Assembly: GCA_029821455.1 (NCBI GenBank)
Contig: JALGTI010000207.1
Span: forward strand, 1 to 14,459
Source: Candidatus Zipacnadia bacterium
Lineage (GTDB): Bacteria > Armatimonadota > Zipacnadia > Zipacnadales > Zipacnadaceae
Length of the DNA stretch: 14,459 nucleotides
Reading direction: 5' to 3'
Positions 6,887-13,184 of this stretch are shown here, piece after piece; the first letter of the stretch is position 1, and the number at the start of each line of letters is the position of its first letter. Both the position numbers and the translations under genes were made by a program. Below the pieces are notes generated by a model that saw nothing but the letters and a program-made list of their open reading frames with translations, was not told the origin of the DNA and made no database searches.

Positions 6887-7130
6887 TCTCTGTGCTTGTA
6901 GGAAAGAGGGAATCTAGCCCCGTTTCCCCCTCCCTTCCCTTCGGCAGGTTCAGGGCAGGCAGGGAGGGGGCAAGGGGGTAGATTGGATAACGGCAGACAA
7001 CGCCAGACAACAGCAGACAACGGCAGAGACTACGGTAGGGGCGGTTCGCCGATGACCTCCTCCCGTAGGACAGGCATCCTTGCCTGTCCATCTGACGACC
7101 GCAGGCGAGACGCCTGCGCCACCGGTGGCA
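6887..7130. repeat. Mosaic interspersed repeat, copy 1
   Basis: A chain of modules also seen elsewhere in the window. 6924-6970 matches the reverse complement of 13185-13231 at 43 of 47 positions and carries a CCTCCC...GGGAGG stem around TTCGGCAGGTTCAGGG. 6973-7000 matches 10813-10840 (AGGGGGTAGRTTGGATAACG, then the 10-mer). Four 10-bp units lie at 6989-7028 (AACGGCAGAC, AACGCCAGAC, AACAGCAGAC, AACGGCAGAG). A perfect 9-bp hairpin (GGACAGGCA-TCCT-TGCCTGTCC in sense) spans 7068-7089, and a perfect 7-bp hairpin GCAGGCG-AGA-CGCCTGC spans 7101-7117. The element overlaps the 3' end of the Nif3-like gene. No transposase is seen. Confidence 0.8.
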
Positions 7131-7594
7131 GCGACATCTTGCCAGTACATTTCGACTTCCTGCTTCCACTGCTCAACCAGTTGGTCGCCTTTGTCCATAT
7201 CAGCGCCGATTTCAGCCAGGGCGCTCTTGTGGTTATCCACGATGTCGTATGGATAGAAGGCCCCTCGGTTTATGCAGGTGGTATGGTGGCTGATGACCAG
7301 GTCTACTGGCTTGCCGCTCTGGCGTAGGGCATGAGCCAGCAACAGTTCGGGCTCGTGAATCTCGATGCCGACCAGTACTGAATTGACTTGTCGGTCCAAG
7401 GGCCCATTAATGATGCGGGTATCACCGAAAGGATTGTCGAGACGCGCGGTGTCGAAGCTGGCGCGCTGCTGCGGGCTGAGGGCCTTATATTCGGCCCGCG
7501 AGGCTGCCACCTGTTGCCTGCGGAACTCCTTCCCCCGGAAATCCAACTCCATCCCCACCTGGATAGCGGTCCGATAGATTTGCTCAACGGTCAT
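6950..7594 (-). CDS. Nif3-like (DUF34) metal-binding protein, apparently truncated, with a repeat-derived C-terminus
   Basis: A 214-residue frame starting at ATG 7594, 16 bp after the heparinase-like stop, with CAGGAGG about 7 bases upstream, so the two are probably co-transcribed. Residues 1-155 read as the N-terminal part of a Nif3/DUF34-type protein: MTVEQIYRTAIQVGMELDFRG, then LDNPFGDTRI (52-61), VLVGIEIHEPELLLA (73-87) and VDLVISHHT (97-105), where the paired histidines correspond to a metal ligand site. From about residue 156 the sequence changes to AGVSPAVVRWTGKDACPTGG and a Cys/Pro-rich tail, which is simply the interspersed repeat at 6887-7130 read through to its first stop. Family members are usually some 250 residues or more, so the second half seems lost. 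The family assignment is from memory and moderately sure. Function is unclear even for complete members. Confidence 0.6.
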   Translation of the reverse strand: MTVEQIYRTAIQVGMELDFRGKEFRRQQVAASRAEYKALSPQQRASFDTARLDNPFGDTRIINGPLDRQVNSVLVGIEIHEPELLLAHALRQSGKPVDLVISHHTTCINRGAFYPYDIVDNHKSALAEIGADMDKGDQLVEQWKQEVEMYWQDVAATGGAGVSPAVVRWTGKDACPTGGGHRRTAPTVVSAVVCCCLALSAVIQSTPLPPPCLP

Positions 7595-7610
7595 TTGCTG
7601 TGCCTCCTGG

Positions 7611-9605
7611 CTATGGGAGTGCAGACTTGACCTCCCACATCGCTTGGCCTTCGACAGTTTCCAGGCGGAACTTGATACTCTGGGTCTCATCAGGCCACTT
7701 GACGATGGCGCCAAAGAACTCGTTGTCCTCAAAGCCCTCAATGTCCAGGGGAGGCGAATCCCAGGGGAACAAAACCACCACAAAGCGGCACTCCGTGCCG
7801 GTGGCTTTGACGCGCATGCGCGGGAAGTCACCCGGGTCACGGGTAGGCGTCTTTGCTACCTCTTGCATATAGCGGTGCTCGATGATGTCCTGCTCGAAGG
7901 TGACCTGCCCTGGGCTTGCGACGTGCACCCCCAGGGACTTCTGCTTACCGATGACGCGGAAGGTCTGGTCATCTTCCACGCTGATGCTGTAGCCATTGCC
8001 GCCGATGAAGATCCAGTCGAAGGTGTGCTCGCCCTCCGGTATCCGCAGATCATCGGCGATAACCAGGTACCAGGGGTGACCTTCGCTCTCACGTATAAAG
8101 CAAGCCTGGCGAGAGGCCTGACTGCACCCCTGATAGCTACTGGTCAGGTCCAAGCGGCCGTATGCAGCAATGGCGTCTTCGATATCATAGTGCGTCAGTG
8201 CGGCCCTGTTGGTACGCTCAAAACTGCCCGTGACCACGCCCTGGCCGTCAATGAGCACCGAATTGTGCCGCGCGGTGGGGAGCGCGCCATAGCCGATGTC
8301 CACAGCAAAGGCCTCGCCCAGGGCGTGAAGGGTGAAGTTGCCCTTGTCTGGACAGCCGCCACAGAAACCTGAGCCGGCCATCAAGGAGAAGCGATAGTCG
8401 TCAGCGTCCCAGCCGCTTCGCACCACCAGCGTGCCCAGGTCGCGGAAGACCATATCGTTACTCATGCCAAGCTCAGTCGGTGAGGCGCCTTTGAGATCGG
8501 GGTCATACCACATCAGCAATTCGACCAGGGTGTCGGCTGCGCGCGCGGTGCCGCCGCCTCCCCACAGGTCAAGGGCGAAGCGGGCCAGGCGGTCCTGGTG
8601 CAGGCCACACATCGCCAGCAGCAGCGGCCCGCTCATCGCGTCGAAGCACTGACCGGAGGGGGAGATATGGGCGCCGCCGGGCAGGATACTTTGCAGGTAG
8701 TATTTGGGGATATTGCGCAGGCGCTTGTTGCCGGCGAGGTCATACTCATAGCCGGCCCTGCGCAATATGGCGGCCAGTTCACAGACCCAGCCTGCAACGC
8801 CACCATAACCCGGCCCCTCAAAGGTCCCGCCATCGCGTCCTACTTGCAGATCGAAGTAGGCCTCGCAGCCCTTGACGCACTCTTCCAGGCGCTCCTGCAG
8901 TTCGGGCTGTTCGATCTCACCGTAGATTGAAAGCATCCCAATGGCGGCGCCCCAATAACGGTGCAAAGACTGGTTGGTGGCTGCACCTGAACGCCAACCT
9001 TCGGATCCCGGCCCGAAGGTGTGGTCAATGTAACGCTGCTTAATATGCTCGGCCACGAGTTGGCGCTGTTGGGCAGTCATCAGGTCATGAACCGCATCAA
9101 AGCAGTAAGCCATGCTGCGCAGCACGCTGGCATAATCAAAGCTCGCAAACCATCCCTGATAGGGCTGCCCAAAAACAACACCGCCAAGCTGCTCACCGAG
9201 GTTCTCCTCGCACACGGTGATCATCTCGTCGCGGGCGAAGTCGCGGGCGAACTCGCCATACTTTTCATCGCCGGTCAGCAGGTAGGCGAGGGCCAGATTG
9301 TAGAGGGTTTCGCTTACCAGGTATACCGTCTTGCGGGTACGCCAGCGCTCGTCGTCCTCGCGCTCGCGGAAGTCCACGTAGCTGTCCGACTGAGGGTCAA
9401 TGTAGCCGTCGCAGGTAGCCCGCAGGCCCGGCAGTTGCCCCTGCAGCTCTGGCAGCTCTAGTTTCTGATGCCACTGGGGCAGCTCTTCGGTGGAGATAAT
9501 CAGTCGGGGGCGGTCAGGATATTGTTGCCAGTAATCATTGGCTTGCACGGCATAACCTCCTGTCAGTAGTAGTGTCAGGTAAAGGATATTTGCAGCTAAT
9601 CTCAT
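7611..9605 (-). CDS. Secreted heparinase II/III-like protein (polysaccharide lyase-type)
   Basis: A 664-residue exported protein. Residues 1-22 form a signal peptide (hydrophobic NILYLTLLLTGGYAV, cleavage likely after VQA). Residues about 90-370 are helical with an alginate-lyase/heparinase alpha-toroid look (ETLYNLALAYLLTGDEKYGEFA, GAATNQSLHRYWGAAIGM, RDGGTFEGPGYGG). From about 385 comes the heparinase II/III beta domain: FRDLGTLVVRSGW, then NFTLHALGEAFAVDIGYG (423-440) and RHNSVLIDG (446-454), the typical GE-x-D-x-GY and HNSV pattern. Such enzymes cleave acidic glycans (heparin, alginate or related uronic-acid polymers) outside the cytoplasm or in the periplasm; the substrate is not predictable here. 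ATG 9605 follows GAGGAGGAG with good spacing. A promoter-like element lies near 9717-9734, and the Nif3-like gene follows 16 bp downstream. Confidence 0.85.
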   Translation of the reverse strand: MRLAANILYLTLLLTGGYAVQANDYWQQYPDRPRLIISTEELPQWHQKLELPELQGQLPGLRATCDGYIDPQSDSYVDFREREDDERWRTRKTVYLVSETLYNLALAYLLTGDEKYGEFARDFARDEMITVCEENLGEQLGGVVFGQPYQGWFASFDYASVLRSMAYCFDAVHDLMTAQQRQLVAEHIKQRYIDHTFGPGSEGWRSGAATNQSLHRYWGAAIGMLSIYGEIEQPELQERLEECVKGCEAYFDLQVGRDGGTFEGPGYGGVAGWVCELAAILRRAGYEYDLAGNKRLRNIPKYYLQSILPGGAHISPSGQCFDAMSGPLLLAMCGLHQDRLARFALDLWGGGGTARAADTLVELLMWYDPDLKGASPTELGMSNDMVFRDLGTLVVRSGWDADDYRFSLMAGSGFCGGCPDKGNFTLHALGEAFAVDIGYGALPTARHNSVLIDGQGVVTGSFERTNRAALTHYDIEDAIAAYGRLDLTSSYQGCSQASRQACFIRESEGHPWYLVIADDLRIPEGEHTFDWIFIGGNGYSISVEDDQTFRVIGKQKSLGVHVASPGQVTFEQDIIEHRYMQEVAKTPTRDPGDFPRMRVKATGTECRFVVVLFPWDSPPLDIEGFEDNEFFGAIVKWPDETQSIKFRLETVEGQAMWEVKSALP

Positions 9606-9716
9606 GCGAATCTCCTCCTCGCACAGGTTCTACCCGTGTCAATCATTAGCGGGCCTTTCGCCTTGTTATCCTCTTGTCCTTCGTCGCGATGGCAATAGTA
9701 CACCTATTCAGACAGT

Positions 9717-9734
9717 CGTACAATAGAATATAAC
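9717..9734 (-). promoter_or_regulatory. Promoter-like box upstream of the heparinase gene, shared with the prepilin promoter
   Basis: On the minus strand this reads GTTATATTCTATTGTACG. The prepilin promoter has GCTATAATTCTATTGTGCG at its -10 and start region, the same except for one deleted base and a few changes. By analogy TATATT (9732-9727) is the -10 here; I see no good -35 at 17 bp. The leader to the heparinase ATG would be about 115 nt. Confidence 0.4.
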
Positions 9735-9818
9735 GTGCGGGGGCGGCAAAAATCATCAAGGTACGCGATGGCTTGATTGCACCTGTGCCGTATGCGCGAA
9801 AACTGGCAGGAGGATAAA

Positions 9819-9842
9819 GGGCGTGACCCTTTGGCCACGCCC
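9819..9842 (-). terminator. Possible terminator of the prepilin gene
   Basis: GGGCGTG (9819-9825) and CACGCCC (9836-9842) are exact reverse complements, with CC/GG pairs inside the loop. On the minus strand the hairpin is followed by TTTAT, a short T tract. It lies about 115 bp after the prepilin stop. The stretch 9606-9955 also holds a 7-bp hairpin at 9869-9885 (CGGTGAG-AGC-CTCACCG) and the heparinase promoter region, but no gene I can support. Confidence 0.4.
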
Positions 9843-9955
9843 CAATGTAATGTCCACGTATTCTTGGTCGGTGAGAGCCTCACCGGCACCTCTGCTGGCC
9901 CGTACCAATGCAGGCAAGGGCCAGGTTTTCCAGCGTTTCGCTTACAGAAGCCACT

Positions 9956-10600
9956 CTATGGGGAGCCCATACGCGGGTACCAATTATACCCGCAATACTC
10001 AAACCCCGTCCCCGGCGCTGGCTTGGCCCACTTAGCGTGACCATCTACAAACACGTGGTTGCAGCCGTCGTTGTGAATTGCTCCGGTGCGCCGGCCGCAC
10101 GACGAGGCCAGCCCGTCCGCGCCATTGATGCAGTGTCCGCAGACCCCATAGTCTCTGCTTTCTGCCATCATGATGCACTCACTTGGATTCAGAACATATC
10201 CAAGGCTGCGTGCCCGGAAGTCGTAACCCATTCCTCCCCGAATTGACAGATATAGGTTGGGATAATATGATGGGTTCAATTTGGTGGTTGGGCAGACCCA
10301 AAGCTGGTCGTTGTTGATGTACGGCCCCAGTAGGTCGTCCCAATAACAGTAGGGATAGTTATATACAGGTTCAGTGGGCTGGTAGAGGGGGAATACTTCG
10401 TCGTAGTCCTGCGCGTACATCAGCACCCCCAACCCAAGCTGCTTGATGTTGGACAGACAACTGGTCTGTCGTGCCTTCTCCCGCGCCTTCGCAAAGACCG
10501 GAAACAGAATTGCTGCCAGGATCGCGATGATCGCGATCACCACCAGCAATTCGATCAACGTAAAACCACTCCTGGGCTGAGCTTGTCGAAGCCTACGCAT
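9956..10600 (-). CDS. Prepilin-like protein with N-terminal methylation motif and H-X9-DG C-terminus (DUF1559-like)
   Basis: A 214-residue type IV pilin/pseudopilin-like protein. After a basic leader MRRLRQAQPRSG, the prepilin peptidase site is G12 followed by FTLIELLVVIAIIAILAAILF, a textbook class III signal with Glu at +5 and a hydrophobic helix. Next come FAKAREKARQTSCLSNIKQLG and MYAQDYDE, then a globular domain ending with H176-X9-DG (DG at 186-187), the hallmark of the large prepilin paralogue families of Planctomycetota, Armatimonadota and Lentisphaerota. It has nine cysteines, including a CGHC tetrad (154-157). Start ATG 10600 follows AAGGAGGAG at good spacing; upstream in-frame ATGs (10642 and others) lie in the leader RNA. 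A consensus promoter lies at 10657-10685. The leader is longer than usual because an interspersed repeat module (10576-10592) encodes LRQAQ. Likely surface or secretion-related; exact role unknown. Confidence 0.9.
   Translation of the reverse strand: MRRLRQAQPRSGFTLIELLVVIAIIAILAAILFPVFAKAREKARQTSCLSNIKQLGLGVLMYAQDYDEVFPLYQPTEPVYNYPYCYWDDLLGPYINNDQLWVCPTTKLNPSYYPNLYLSIRGGMGYDFRARSLGYVLNPSECIMMAESRDYGVCGHCINGADGLASSCGRRTGAIHNDGCNHVFVDGHAKWAKPAPGTGFEYCGYNWYPRMGSP
10576..10592 (-). repeat. Interspersed repeat module inside the prepilin leader-peptide coding sequence
   Basis: On the minus strand GCTTCGACAAGCTCAGC encodes part of LRQAQP in the pilin leader. The core TTCGACAAGCTCA is identical to the module upstream of argC (2663-2683). 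Related modules lie in the mosaic repeats at 6938-6956 and 13199-13218. Confidence 0.7.
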
Positions 10601-10656
10601 CGCAATCTCCTCCTTGTTGGGTAGTAGCATTGTGCACATCAAACGCGCACAATAGA

Positions 10657-10685
10657 ATTATAGCAGAGGGGGGGGTACTTGTCAA
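10657..10685 (-). promoter_or_regulatory. Consensus sigma-70 promoter for the prepilin gene
   Basis: On the minus strand TTGACA (10685-10680), exactly 17 bp, then TATAAT (10662-10657): both hexamers match consensus perfectly, with optimal spacing. The start point would be near 10650, giving a leader of about 50 nt to ATG 10600. The spacer contains a run of eight C. A strong constitutive-type promoter is predicted. Confidence 0.88.
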
Positions 10686-10732
10686 GCGGTTTTTATTTCT
10701 TTCTATTTGTTTTTTGTGGTGGTAGCCTCCTG

Positions 10733-10880
10733 CCGGCCTCACCCCCCGGGCCCCCTCTCCTTGCAGGAGAGGGAGAGTCTAGGCCGGTTTCTTCCTCCCT
10801 TCAGGGAGGAGGTCAGGGGGTAGGTTGGATAACGACAGACAACGGTAGAGACTGTGGCAGGGGCAGGCGAAGGCCTGTCC
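10733..10880. repeat. Mosaic interspersed repeat, copy 2
   Basis: Between the divergent prepilin and L10 promoters. It contains a perfect 9-bp hairpin CCCTCTCCT-TGC-AGGAGAGGG (10753-10773), a 7-bp hairpin TCCTCCC-TTCA-GGGAGGA (10793-10810), the AGGGGGTAGGTTGGATAACG module shared with 6973-6992, two 10-bp units (10831-10850: AACGACAGAC, AACGGTAGAG), and a CAGGC-GAAG-GCCTG hairpin near 10865-10878. ORFs drawn here (for example a plus-strand one ending at 10936) are translations of this repeat and are not genes. Confidence 0.75.
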
Positions 10881-10894
10881 TACCCGGGTTGTGC

Positions 10895-10924
10895 TTGACG
10901 GGCCGGGGCGATATGTGCTATTCT
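10895..10924 (+). promoter_or_regulatory. Promoter of the rplJ-rplL operon
   Basis: TTGACG (10895-10900), an 18-bp spacer and TATTCT (10919-10924), preceded by TG at the extended -10 position (TGCTATTCT). Transcription would start near 10931, just upstream of the L10 leader. The mosaic repeat ends about 15 bp before the -35. Confidence 0.7.
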
Positions 10925-10930
10925 CTGGGC

Positions 10931-11091
10931 AACTGAATACGGCCGAAGACAGCCGGTTCCCCGTGTGGGGTTTAATGGGCAAGCTAGCCCGCCTGCCGAG
11001 GTCGGGATGAGAATGCAGCGGCAGCACATCCGCTGGTAATGCTCTTGCTTCTATACGGGAGCCCCGATTTCGGAGGCTCCTGTTTTGTTTT
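10931..11091 (+). ncRNA. Ribosomal protein L10 leader (autoregulatory 5' leader of rplJ)
   Basis: The RNA contains the conserved blocks of the L10 leader: CGGCCGAAGACAGCCGGT near 10940, a GGTTCCCCGTGTGGGG hairpin, an internal AATGGGCAAG segment, and CCTGCCGAGGTCGGGATG near 10992-11010. It ends in a strong intrinsic terminator (11058-11091). In bacteria this RNA binds the L10(L12)4 complex; excess complex favours premature termination or blocked expression, so stalk-protein synthesis is autoregulated. Position, between the promoter at 10895-10924 and rplJ at 11165, is as expected. Boundaries are approximate. Confidence 0.85.
11058..11091 (+). terminator. Attenuator terminator of the L10 leader
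   Basis: GGAGCC (11058-11063) pairs with GGCTCC (11075-11080), and CCG pairs with CGG inside it, leaving one bulged A and an ATTT loop. TGTTTTGTTTT (11081-11091) follows, the T tract of a Rho-independent terminator. It lies 73 bp before the rplJ start, so it must be bypassed for expression, which makes it an attenuator. Confidence 0.85.
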
Positions 11092-11164
11092 GAAGAATTC
11101 GAAGTTATGCAGTAGACAGACACAATGCTTATGTATGACGCTCTGGAAACAAGGAGGTGAGTGG

Positions 11165-11692
11165 ATGCCAACAGCACAGAAGGAAGCAAGAGTAGCTCAA
11201 CTCAAGACGGATCTGGAGGCGGCCGGGGCCATCTATCTGACCGAGATGAGCGGCCTGGACGTGCAAACGATGTATGAACTGCGGACCAGACTGCTCGAGG
11301 CCGGTGCACGATTGCAAATCGCCAAGAACCGGCTTATGAAGCTGGCCATGACCGGCACCGAGGCGGAGGGCCTGACGCAATTCCTGACGGGGCCTACTGG
11401 CATACTGTTTTGTGGGGAGGACCCGGTCTCGCCTGCCAAGGTCATAGTAGACTTTGGCAAGGCGCACGAGTTCATCGGGATAAAGGCGGCTGTGGTGGAG
11501 GGGCGCGTGTACGATCGAGAGCAGGCACAGAAGTTTGCCACCCTCCCGTCCAGTGACCAACTACGGGGAATGGTGGTATCAGGCTTCGCCGGGCCGTTGA
11601 ACTGTTTGGTCGGAGTGCTGAATGCGGTAGTGTCAGAGCTGGTCCTTACGCTGCAGGCTGTAGCAGAGAAGCGTCAAGAGCAGGGAGCCTAG
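11165..11692 (+). CDS. rplJ: Large-subunit ribosomal protein L10 (uL10)
   Basis: L10 anchors the L7/L12 stalk on 23S rRNA near the GTPase centre of the 50S subunit. The 175-residue length is normal. The N-terminal domain has the family pattern: KTDLEAAGAIYLTEMSGL (15-32), ELRTRLLEAGARLQIAKNRL (38-57) with the RNA-binding KNRLMKLA, and FLTGPTGILFCGEDPVSPAKV (73-93). The C-terminal helix (about 147-172, CLVGVLNAVVSELVLTLQAV) carries the binding sites for L7/L12 dimers. ATG 11165 follows AAGGAGGTGA, an ideal ribosome binding site; in-frame ATGs upstream lie in the leader. It is controlled by the L10 leader and attenuator. Unusually, rplK-rplA are not upstream; instead a repeat and a divergent prepilin gene are found. 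Confidence 0.97.
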   Translation: MPTAQKEARVAQLKTDLEAAGAIYLTEMSGLDVQTMYELRTRLLEAGARLQIAKNRLMKLAMTGTEAEGLTQFLTGPTGILFCGEDPVSPAKVIVDFGKAHEFIGIKAAVVEGRVYDREQAQKFATLPSSDQLRGMVVSGFAGPLNCLVGVLNAVVSELVLTLQAVAEKRQEQGA

Positions 11693-11792
11693 CCTGCTTC
11701 CAGGCGTTTGCCTGCTGGATTACCCATATCGCGCAAAAATAGTATCCGACTGTGTAAGACAGACTGCTAGAATCTACTTGGAGGAGACAAAA

Positions 11793-12167
11793 ATGACAGT
11801 TGATGAGATTATCGAATGCGTAAATGGTTTGAGCGTTCTGGAGCTTGTGGAACTCAAGGATAAGCTTCAGGAGCAATGGGGTGTGACTGCTGCGGCGCCG
11901 GTAGTGGTGGCCGCCGGTGCGGGCGACAGCGAAGAGACAGCCGAGGAGGAACAGGTCAGCTTCACGGTGAAACTTGCCGACATTGGCCCTGAGAAGATCC
12001 AGGTTATCAAGGCCGTGCGCGAGATCACGAGCCTCGGCCTTAAGGAGGCCAAGGAGCTGGTCGAGTCCGCTCCGGATGCTAAGCTAGGCGAGGAGGTCAC
12101 CAAGGAGGAAGCGGAGAATATTAAGGCGAAGCTGGAAGAGCAAGGGGCTACAGTGGAGATTACTTAG
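11793..12167 (+). CDS. rplL: Large-subunit ribosomal protein L7/L12 (bL12)
   Basis: L7/L12 dimers form the mobile stalk that recruits translation factors. The 124-residue protein has the N-terminal dimerisation/L10-binding domain (MTVDEIIECVNGLSVLELVELKDKL in part, 1-25), a flexible hinge rich in Ala, Val and Gly followed by an acidic stretch (32-53), and the C-terminal factor-binding domain (about 55-124) with EKIQVIKAVREIT (67-79) and LGLKEAKELVE (81-91), the signature of the family. ATG 11793 follows GGAGGAG at good spacing; the upstream TTG in the same frame (11778) overlaps that ribosome binding site and is unlikely. It lies 100 bp after rplJ and shares its transcript. The usual downstream neighbour rpoB is absent. 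Confidence 0.97.
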   Translation: MTVDEIIECVNGLSVLELVELKDKLQEQWGVTAAAPVVVAAGAGDSEETAEEEQVSFTVKLADIGPEKIQVIKAVREITSLGLKEAKELVESAPDAKLGEEVTKEEAENIKAKLEEQGATVEIT

Positions 12168-12177
12168 CGGGTGGATC

Positions 12178-12249
12178 GCTCTTGCTGGGGTGGGAGGAGC
12201 GTGGCTGGTGAGGGGCGGCAGGTGCTGCTAAAGGCGACGCGGCAAGAGC
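12178..12249 (+). repeat. Inverted repeat of 8 bp flanking a GC-rich 56-base segment
   Basis: GCTCTTGC (12178-12185) and GCAAGAGC (12242-12249) are exact reverse complements enclosing a G-rich segment between rplL and the next gene. The transcript could fold into a long structured linker. No T tract follows, so it is not a standard terminator. Significance unknown. Confidence 0.45.
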
Positions 12250-12277
12250 CGAGCAACAAGGCAGGGGGCACGAGTTG

Positions 12278-13156
12278 ATGTTCCAGGCAGCCGATGATGG
12301 ATTCATTGTCAGCCAGATCGAGAAGCTGGCAGAATTGCCGACCTTTCCCCCATTCTCTCACGCGTTCTACCGGCTAATCGCCCAGTACGTTGCTAAGTGC
12401 GATGAGTCAGCAGATCGGCTGCGGGGACTGTTCGCGCGGTTCTTGAGTGGCGAACTGGCGTATCACCAGGGAATGGAAGACATGGTGAGGCGTGACCAGG
12501 TCAGTGTCGGCGACCTGCAATCGCTGTCGGACAAGCACCGCATTCATCTCCGGGCGCTGCTGGAGGCAGCGCACCAACCCACTGAGGAGCCCGAGCAGGA
12601 ACTTGTGCGACACCTGATACTGGCCGAGACTCATTACCACCTGCGGGAGACTGATAGGGTAGTGGCACACCTGGAGTGGGCAGTGGCGGCAGGGGCCGAG
12701 CATCCATTGGTGTTCTTTGCCCTAGGGTACAACCGTTTCGCCCTTGCGCTGGAGACTTTTGTGCGCCCTGGCGACAATCCCGACGAGTGGCAGATCATAG
12801 ATTTCGCACGCTTTCAGGACGCCTGTCTGCAGGTCGTGTCGGCCTTCGAGAATGCCCTGGGAGGCGATGCAGGAGATAAGGGAGTGTACGGCTGGATTGT
12901 CCGCGTACTGCGCACCGCCGGCTTTCCAGAGGCGGCCGAAGAGGCTATGCAACAGGCCGGTGAGTTGGCTGACGAGTTTGAGAGCGACGAGGAGGAAACG
13001 GCAGACGAAGTATGGGAGCTAGAGGGGGAAGAGCTTCACGCAGAGGAGGGACTGCCGCCTATCAGCCGCGAGGAGATCGAAGCTGCCGGCGAATCGCTGA
13101 AGCGGAGCTTCAGCGTGGATGAGCTAATGCGTCAGCGGCCGGATACCAGCGAATAG
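12278..13156 (+). CDS. Unknown helical (TPR-like) protein with acidic C-terminal tail, in the L10-L12 operon
   Basis: A 292-residue soluble protein I cannot assign to a named family. It starts at ATG 12278, with AGGGGG about 10 bases upstream; a TTG directly before it is a less likely start. Residues 1-95 are mainly helical. Residues 105-230 alternate amphipathic helices with TPR-like patterns (RHLILAETHYHLRETDRVVA, then HPLVFFALGYNRFALALETF, then YGWIVRVLRTAGFPEAAEEA). A strongly acidic linker runs from 230 to 258 (DEFESDEEETADEVWELEGE), and a short amphipathic end follows (SREEIEAAGESLKRSFSVDELMRQ), which could be a docking segment. It has no signal peptide or membrane helix. It lies 110 bp after rplL with no terminator between them, so it is probably co-transcribed with the stalk proteins. 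A role near translation or as a scaffold is only a guess. Confidence 0.75.
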   Translation: MFQAADDGFIVSQIEKLAELPTFPPFSHAFYRLIAQYVAKCDESADRLRGLFARFLSGELAYHQGMEDMVRRDQVSVGDLQSLSDKHRIHLRALLEAAHQPTEEPEQELVRHLILAETHYHLRETDRVVAHLEWAVAAGAEHPLVFFALGYNRFALALETFVRPGDNPDEWQIIDFARFQDACLQVVSAFENALGGDAGDKGVYGWIVRVLRTAGFPEAAEEAMQQAGELADEFESDEEETADEVWELEGEELHAEEGLPPISREEIEAAGESLKRSFSVDELMRQRPDTSE

Positions 13157-13184
13157 GTTGTTGTAAGGCTTACCTACCTCCTAG

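Noticed and set aside
6989..7028. CRISPR-like array
   Set aside because: Units are 10 bp and contiguous with no spacers, and no cas genes are present.
7644..8372. 242-codon plus-strand frame opposite the heparinase-like gene
   Set aside because: Antisense shadow; no ribosome binding site or motif, and the minus-strand gene is well supported.
9869..9885. Hairpin CGGTGAG-AGC-CTCACCG as a riboswitch
   Set aside because: It lies downstream of the prepilin gene and not before a gene in a suitable position; no known aptamer consensus is seen.
10679..10936. 85-codon plus-strand ORF between prepilin and the L10 promoter
   Set aside because: It is a reading of the mosaic repeat and overlaps the rplJ promoter.
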